DNA from: Chrysochromulina parva | Lineage: Eukaryota; Haptophyta; Prymnesiales; Chrysochromulinaceae | Reading direction: 5' to 3' | Assembly: GCA_002887195.1 (NCBI GenBank) | Contig: PJAB01000825.1 | Location: forward strand, 1 to 20,147 | DNA length: 20,147 nt | Part shown: positions 15,896 through 20,147 of the stretch, in pieces | How the letters are laid out: every line of letters starts with the position of its first letter | Numbering within the stretch: the stretch's first letter is position 1 | Translations under genes and position numbers: made by a program | Notes under the pieces: model-generated | Told to the model about the DNA's origin: nothing | The model's input: the letters and a program-made list of their open reading frames with translations, nothing else | The model's database searches: none

Positions 15896-15911
15896 GTACC
15901 GGTACCGGTAC
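15896..15911. promoter_or_regulatory. 16-bp perfect palindrome upstream of CIA30
   Basis: gtaccggtaccggtac is its own reverse complement and is made of overlapping GTACCGG units. It lies about 100 bases upstream of the CIA30 ATG, in the 268-base gap to the TrpC-like gene. A TATA-like element is present between it and the ATG (about 15838-15847). It could be a dimer-binding operator, but nothing in the sequence proves that. Confidence 0.4.
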
Positions 15912-16061
15912 ACGTTGACGCTCCACAAGTATACGTCGCGTTTTCGGCCCGCGCGCTTGACTCTCCAAAATTTTCTCGAGAGTGCCCCTGGAGCCAAATT
16001 AGTCGTCCCATCTCGCATGTGGCATGCCATTCAATGACATCTAGTCGCACCGTCGTTGTAC

Positions 16062-17123
16062 TCAGATGCCCAAGTCGCCTATGCTCGACGTGCCGCTCAT
16101 CGGCGGTGACCTTGGTGGTTGCGGCGATGCAGCGCCACCGTCCAAGCCCAGTGCTTCCTCGCCGCCGCGGCCACCAGACCGATTCGTGAGCCCTTTGGGC
16201 ACGCTGATGAGCTCCACTGCGCGCTGGATCGGCTCCTCGGCCATGAGCGCCGTCATGAGCGCATCTGCGATCCTCGGGTCGCCGAGCAGAGAGCGTCCGA
16301 GTACGAAACCGTCGTAGCCGGCGCGCCGCAGCATGCGCACCTGGTCGAGTCGGCTGAGCCCGCCGCATGCAAGGCACGTCGCGTCAGGTGGCAGCAGCGG
16401 CGCCAGACCGATTGCCTGGCCAAGGATAAGCTTCCCCGTCGCGCGGTCGCGCTCGTTGATGAGCAGCAAGCCCGCACCGCATTCGGCCGCGACGGTCAGC
16501 TCGTCAGGCGTATGGATCTCGACGAGCGCCTCGAGTCCGAGCAGCGTGCACGTGTCGAGCAGCGCCGGCAGGTCGGGCAGACAGGCCGCCGCCACAAGAA
16601 GCACCGCACGCGCGCCGTCGCATGCCGCGCGTGCAATCTGGAGAGGGTCGACGATCAAGTCCTTGGCAATGATGGGCATCGGATCATTGCCGCCGGCTGC
16701 AGACGGCAAACGCTCGCGCGCAAAGGTGCACGCGTCCTTGAGGTCCCGTGGCCTGCCGCCGTACGAGGTGAGGTCAGTGCTCACCAGCGCTCCGACGGCG
16801 CCTAGCTCCCTGACACGGACGAGCGCCTCGGTCACATCGAGCCCGGGAGCGACGCTCACCGTGGCGCCCAACCGGCCAGTGGGCGAGGTGCGCTTGAGGT
16901 CCGCGAGAATCGCGGGCCTCTCAGGCCGCCAGCCAAGCACACGGCCCAGCCCAAATGAGCCATCCTCCGCAGGGTAGCCGAGCCGCAGGCTCCAAGGACC
17001 GTCCTCGCGCGCCTCTGGCAGCTTGCGCATGAGATCGACCTCGCGGCGCTTCTCATCCACGAGCGCGGCTAGCACGCCCGGTGGCGTGTACGCCCCGAGC
17101 AGGGCGGATGCGAGCGTGAGCAT
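16062..17123 (-). CDS. Indole-3-glycerol-phosphate synthase (TrpC)-fold protein, diverged
   Basis: The 353-residue frame starts at the first ATG (17123); the longer frame begins at GTG. Residues 1-15 (MLTLASALLGAYTPP) form a hydrophobic leader directly before the TrpC-type start VLAALVDEKRREV. The barrel shows ILADLKRTSPTGRLG (Lys77), PIIAKDLIVDPLQI (Lys154), ALVEIHTPDEL (Glu202), LINERDR (Asn223, Arg225) and GFVLGRSLLGDP. IGPS converts CdRP to indole-3-glycerol phosphate in tryptophan synthesis. Two features differ from working enzymes. The usual ESG at the end of strand 7 reads CGG, losing the catalytic Glu and the phosphate-binding Ser, and the first catalytic Glu is Asp. Residues after about 295 are a low-complexity tail. 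It may be a real but diverged IGPS or a paralogue with another role. The leader suggests ER or plastid import. Confidence 0.78.
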   Translation of the reverse strand: MLTLASALLGAYTPPGVLAALVDEKRREVDLMRKLPEAREDGPWSLRLGYPAEDGSFGLGRVLGWRPERPAILADLKRTSPTGRLGATVSVAPGLDVTEALVRVRELGAVGALVSTDLTSYGGRPRDLKDACTFARERLPSAAGGNDPMPIIAKDLIVDPLQIARAACDGARAVLLVAAACLPDLPALLDTCTLLGLEALVEIHTPDELTVAAECGAGLLLINERDRATGKLILGQAIGLAPLLPPDATCLACGGLSRLDQVRMLRRAGYDGFVLGRSLLGDPRIADALMTALMAEEPIQRAVELISVPKGLTNRSGGRGGEEALGLDGGAASPQPPRSPPMSGTSSIGDLGI

Positions 17124-17403
17124 GTGCAAAGCGACGTGATAGGTGTTAATGTGAATAGCGACTCTCCCAGTTCTCCGACGGCCGAGAGGTCTGCGTGCTT
17201 GCTGCGTCCCCCCTCGACGAAACGCGCCGTCGCGGTCGCATCGCGGTGTGGTCGATTGTGCTCGTCGCTCGCGCGTTCGCTCTTTCACACTCCCGCCCGC
17301 CGGCTCGCTCGCTCCGCTCCGCTGCCCACGCGCGCGGCGCAGTTATGTTGGAATATTGCCGGCGACGCCAGCCGTCACCACGGGGACGGACACAGGCATA
17401 GAT
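17124..17403. promoter_or_regulatory. Divergent promoter region of the TrpC-like and FEX genes
   Basis: These 280 bases separate the two ATGs. Both reading frames extend into the region without an ATG, so it is taken as leader and promoter sequence. It is GC-rich with simple cgctccgct-type repeats near 17305-17325. No TATA box stands out. Confidence 0.4.
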
Positions 17404-18906
17404 ATGACAGAGCGCTGCCAAACCCCCGGTAACTTGCTCGCCATCGTTTCCGCGCTGAGCGACGACGCGGGAGGCATGCATCGTGCAATCTGCCACTCAA
17501 TTGCCTCTCAAGCCTTGCGCCTGAACTCGAGACTTGCGCCTGCACTCGATCGCCTGCACTCAATACTTGTGGCCCTTGAGAATGAGCTCGCGCTCTCACT
17601 CTTCGCGCAGCTCGGCATGCTGGTGCGTTTTGGCCTTTCCCGATACGCCAATGCAAACTTCGAGCCACAAAGCGCCTTCTTCCCTGATCTTCTGGCTAAC
17701 ACGATCGGCTGCCTCATCATGGGTGCCGTCGCCGATGGCAAGATTGTGGGTGCCGTCCTGCGCGCGGCCGCACCGCCACCGGATGGCAGCCGTGCTATCG
17801 AGCGACTTTCTGCTGAGCTGATCCCACTCGTGCGCCGCACAGGAGCAGTCTGGGCCCCGGTGTTGCTCGGTCTGCGCACCGGATTTTGCGGCTCACTCAC
17901 CTCGTTCTCGTCGTGGAACCAATCGCTCCTCGAGCTCCTCGTACAGGAAGCCAAAGTTGGAGCGGCACTCGCAGCCCTCGTGTTAGGGATTCTACTGCCG
18001 CTGGCAGGGCTCTGGCTAGGCCACCGGCTCGCTCTCTACGTGTACCTCAGACCAAACTCTCAGCCACCGCCAGTGGCATGTTTGGAGACTCAGTCGCCGC
18101 CAGTGGCACGCTTGGAGACTCAGCCGCCGCCAGTTGCAAGCTTGGAGACTCAGCCGCCGCCAGTGGCACGCTTGGAGACTCAGCCGCCGCCAGTTGCAAG
18201 CTTGGAGGAAGTGCTTTCGTCGTCACTGTCGCCGTCAGCAATGTCACCGACACCTCCTCTGCCGCCGCCGTCACCGGCACCACCGCCGCCGTCGTCGCTG
18301 CCGCCTTCGCCGCCTGCAGACGCTTCGCCTCATGTTCGCGTCACAATTGTTGTGCACTGGCTCATGCTGGCGTTGTTGCTCCTGGGGTTCGGCATCGCTG
18401 CCATCATGGCGTTCAGCGTCTCTCCTACCAACGGCAGCGTAAACGGCGCCAGTTTTCAAGCGTTTCGCGTCAGCATTGCACTCGTGACAGCACCCCCAGG
18501 CGCGCTGCTACGCTGGAAGCTAGGCGCACGCCTAAATGGCAAGTGCACTCGCGGTCCTTTCGCCAATTGGCCGCTTGGTACGCTGGTCGCCAATTTGCTC
18601 GCTTCAGCAGTTCTTGGTGTGATCGCAGGCGCTTGCGCCAGTGACGCCTTCGGTCCTGTGACCGCGAGTTACGGCGCATGGTACGCTGAGGCCATGCTGC
18701 AGGGGCTCGGCCTTGGCTTCTGCGGCTGCCTTTCGACCGTCTCTACCTGGATGAACGAGGTCAGTGTCCTGCTCGCACCCACGCCGGACGCCAAGGGCGG
18801 CTACAGCTGCGGCTGCACTGCAGTCAGCTACGCGCTCGGAACTGTGGGCTTGGGGTTGGCGGTGAGCGTGCCGTGCTTTGTAGCGGTGAAGGCTGCTGGA
18901 AGCTAG
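17404..18906 (+). CDS. FEX: FEX-type fluoride exporter, two fused CrcB/Fluc domains
   Basis: The 500-residue protein starts at ATG 17404 (MTERCQTPGN); the longer frame begins at GTG. Two Fluc-like halves are visible. Half 1 (about 60-180) has LGMLVRFGLSRY (Arg75), FFPDLLANTIG (Asn99) and GFCGSLTSFSSWNQ (160-173). Half 2 (about 313-498) has WKLGARLNG, NWPLGTLVANLLAS (Asn397) and GFCGCLSTVSTWMNE (438-452). A hydrophobic segment (about 185-213) follows half 1 and would invert half 2, giving the dual topology of eukaryotic FEX proteins. The family passes F- through the plasma membrane and protects against fluoride. The second half reads STVST where the first reads TSFSS, a difference seen in FEX, where one pore is degenerate. 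The linker (219-309) is unusually long, with five 10-residue repeats and a proline tract. Confidence 0.9.
   Translation: MTERCQTPGNLLAIVSALSDDAGGMHRAICHSIASQALRLNSRLAPALDRLHSILVALENELALSLFAQLGMLVRFGLSRYANANFEPQSAFFPDLLANTIGCLIMGAVADGKIVGAVLRAAAPPPDGSRAIERLSAELIPLVRRTGAVWAPVLLGLRTGFCGSLTSFSSWNQSLLELLVQEAKVGAALAALVLGILLPLAGLWLGHRLALYVYLRPNSQPPPVACLETQSPPVARLETQPPPVASLETQPPPVARLETQPPPVASLEEVLSSSLSPSAMSPTPPLPPPSPAPPPPSSLPPSPPADASPHVRVTIVVHWLMLALLLLGFGIAAIMAFSVSPTNGSVNGASFQAFRVSIALVTAPPGALLRWKLGARLNGKCTRGPFANWPLGTLVANLLASAVLGVIAGACASDAFGPVTASYGAWYAEAMLQGLGLGFCGCLSTVSTWMNEVSVLLAPTPDAKGGYSCGCTAVSYALGTVGLGLAVSVPCFVAVKAAGS
18058..18207 (+). repeat. Five copies of a 30-bp in-frame minisatellite in the FEX linker
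   Basis: Five adjacent 30-base units encode [S/T]Q[P/S]PPVA[C/R/S]LE. Copies 2 and 4 share ccagtggcacgcttgg and copies 3 and 5 share ccagttgcaagcttgg, so the array appears to have grown by copying a 60-base pair of units. Each change of copy number keeps the frame. Confidence 0.92.
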
Positions 18907-19292
18907 GCGACTAGGTGAGGAGCGTTCCATTCGGTTCTCGTCATCGCGTACGGTACTAGCGAGTCTCGTCCGGAACGTCCCGCGGTCGGTGCAGTGCTTG
19001 GTCCTTGGACGTTGGAGCTTGCAGCTCGACATACGACAACGTGAGGCGGTGCGTCATCGGCAGACGGCACGCGGCGCACGGGTCATCAAAAGGCCTACGT
19101 AACCGCGACAGGTAGATCGTCGCACAGATGCTAGCCGGATGGGTGCGAGCCGCGCTGTTAGCTGTAGATATGATCGGATGTGTTCGTCCAGTCACATACA
19201 TCAAATTTTGTCTGACACCTCTCAATTCCACAGGGAAGCTACTGTACAGGGGGCAGCCGCGGCATCGCCATCTGCCTCAGGTTTCAAGCTTT
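18907..19292. other. Convergent intergenic region
   Basis: These 386 bases lie between the FEX stop and the stop of the minus-strand gene at the right edge. A plus-strand frame beginning at ATG 19128 runs into the opposite gene and has no domain signal. No repeat, RNA gene or clear polyadenylation signal is seen. Confidence 0.4.
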
Positions 19293-20003
19293 TCAAGGCT
19301 CAAGCGCAAGCCCTGGCATGAGTCTCGCGTGAGCGGAGCAGGCACGCACCGCCCGCACGTGGTCGAAGACAGGCCGCCGCACCTGCTTTTGCAGGAAGAA
19401 AGCGCGGTTGGCACCCGCCGCCGCCTGGAGTTGGCTGAGCGCGAGGCGCCCGCTCCGCACGTTGTCCTCCACTACATCCTCGACAGCCACAGCCGAGCCC
19501 GTTTGGCTTGCTTGTCTCGGGCTCGGGCCACCGGCTCGGGCTCGGGCTACCGCGGCGCCGTAGAACTGCAACCAAGCAGCATTATCGTCGGATGGCAGCG
19601 CGGAAGCAGCTGCGCGAGAACGGTGCTTCCGTAGCCGCGGCGATAAGTAGTGCCCCTCAGCCAGATCAACGTGCATCGGCGACGAGAGCCACATCGAAGG
19701 CCGCTGGCGGTACTCCTCGGTCATGGCACTGTCATCATCTGGATCTCTCGAGCGCAAGTACGCCGTCACCTCGTCAACGGTTGCAGGAGAGCCGCTCCAA
19801 CGCTTCTGACCGCCCCATGGCTCAAGATCAGCTGGTAGCAAGGAGGGCGGCGTGGGCGCATGGCGGAGTTTCGACGTCAGCGGCTCGTCCAAAAGCTCGC
19901 AGAGCGGTATTTTGTGGGCGATAGTCGAGCCGAAGTTCGATATGAGCCGCGGGTAAGCACCCTTTGGACGCTCTAGCGACGCCGAGTTTCGGAAGGACCG
20001 CAT
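19293..20003 (-). CDS. Unrecognised protein at the right edge (possibly 5' partial)
   Basis: The minus-strand frame is open to the window edge. The only ATG is at 20003 (MRSFRNSASLERPKG), giving 236 residues; upstream codons remain open without ATG, so the gene could extend beyond the window or have a spliced first exon. The N-terminal third (AYPRLISNFGSTIAHKIPLC, then ELLDEPL) looks ordered. The middle is charged (DPDDDSAMTEEYRQRPSMW), and residues about 150-190 contain an Ala/Arg/Gly-rich stretch. No membrane segment or known domain is recognised. Its mixed acidic and basic composition favours it over the overlapping plus-strand frame at 19128-19634, but the evidence is modest. Confidence 0.45.
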   Translation of the reverse strand: MRSFRNSASLERPKGAYPRLISNFGSTIAHKIPLCELLDEPLTSKLRHAPTPPSLLPADLEPWGGQKRWSGSPATVDEVTAYLRSRDPDDDSAMTEEYRQRPSMWLSSPMHVDLAEGHYLSPRLRKHRSRAAASALPSDDNAAWLQFYGAAVARARAGGPSPRQASQTGSAVAVEDVVEDNVRSGRLALSQLQAAAGANRAFFLQKQVRRPVFDHVRAVRACSAHARLMPGLALEP

Positions 20004-20147
20004 TCTTACCGGACTGAACCGGGAGGATGTTGTGGGAAGCTGAACTATCCCCTTTGTGGGTCGGTCTGGTTCGACCTGTGGTCCTTTGTGTGTGCGTGTG
20101 CACTCATGCACGCCGGCTGTGATTCCCGAAACCTGTGTGGGCTTGGG

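Noticed and set aside
16119..16805. 228-residue plus-strand frame opposite the TrpC-like gene
   Set aside because: It is a shadow of the conserved barrel and shows no domain.
19128..19634. 168-residue plus-strand frame with a genuine ATG
   Set aside because: It overlaps the longer minus-strand frame and has no domain or membrane pattern, though that competing gene is itself uncertain.

Overview
The window looks like nuclear DNA of a GC-rich, gene-dense unicellular eukaryote. The families present are eukaryotic: a FAM135-type lipase-fold protein, CIA30/NDUFAF1, a two-domain FEX fluoride exporter and a PPR protein fused to a tRNA-methyltransferase domain. Genes lie 150 to 900 bp apart on both strands with long uninterrupted reading frames, and several proteins begin with a hydrophobic signal-like leader. 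This best fits an alga with a secondary plastid, perhaps a haptophyte. That is an inference from gene content and style, not from a marker gene.

Layout. At 1-91 is the 3' end of an unknown plus-strand gene. At 409-2502 (+) is a protein with a hydrophobic leader, a macro-like domain and a SIR2-like NAD-binding domain of the kind found in bacterial defence NADases. At 2651-5914 (+) is a FAM135-family protein with a C-terminal DUF676 alpha/beta-hydrolase domain. At 6294-6779 (+) is a small, possibly plastid-targeted membrane protein. A gene-free stretch with direct repeats follows (6780 to about 7596), then a PPR-TrmB fusion at 7597-9678 (+).

From 10014 the minus strand carries two unrecognised proteins (10014-11807 and 12264-13172). 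A divergent promoter region separates the second from an ABM-domain (dimeric alpha+beta barrel) protein at 13532-14005 (+). A 0.9 kb gene-free convergent region follows. Next come CIA30 (14921-15793, -), a diverged TrpC/IGPS-fold protein (16062-17123, -), a divergently transcribed FEX fluoride exporter (17404-18906, +) and an unrecognised minus-strand protein reaching the right edge.

The genes do not form an operon or an evident pathway; the window reads as an ordinary compact chromosomal segment. The strongest candidate for something unusual is the macro-SIR2 protein. The PPR-TrmB fusion and the IGPS-fold protein with lost active-site residues come next. I saw no rRNA or tRNA gene, CRISPR array or complete transposon. 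Several long reading frames begin at TTG or GTG, so I moved those starts to the first in-frame ATG.
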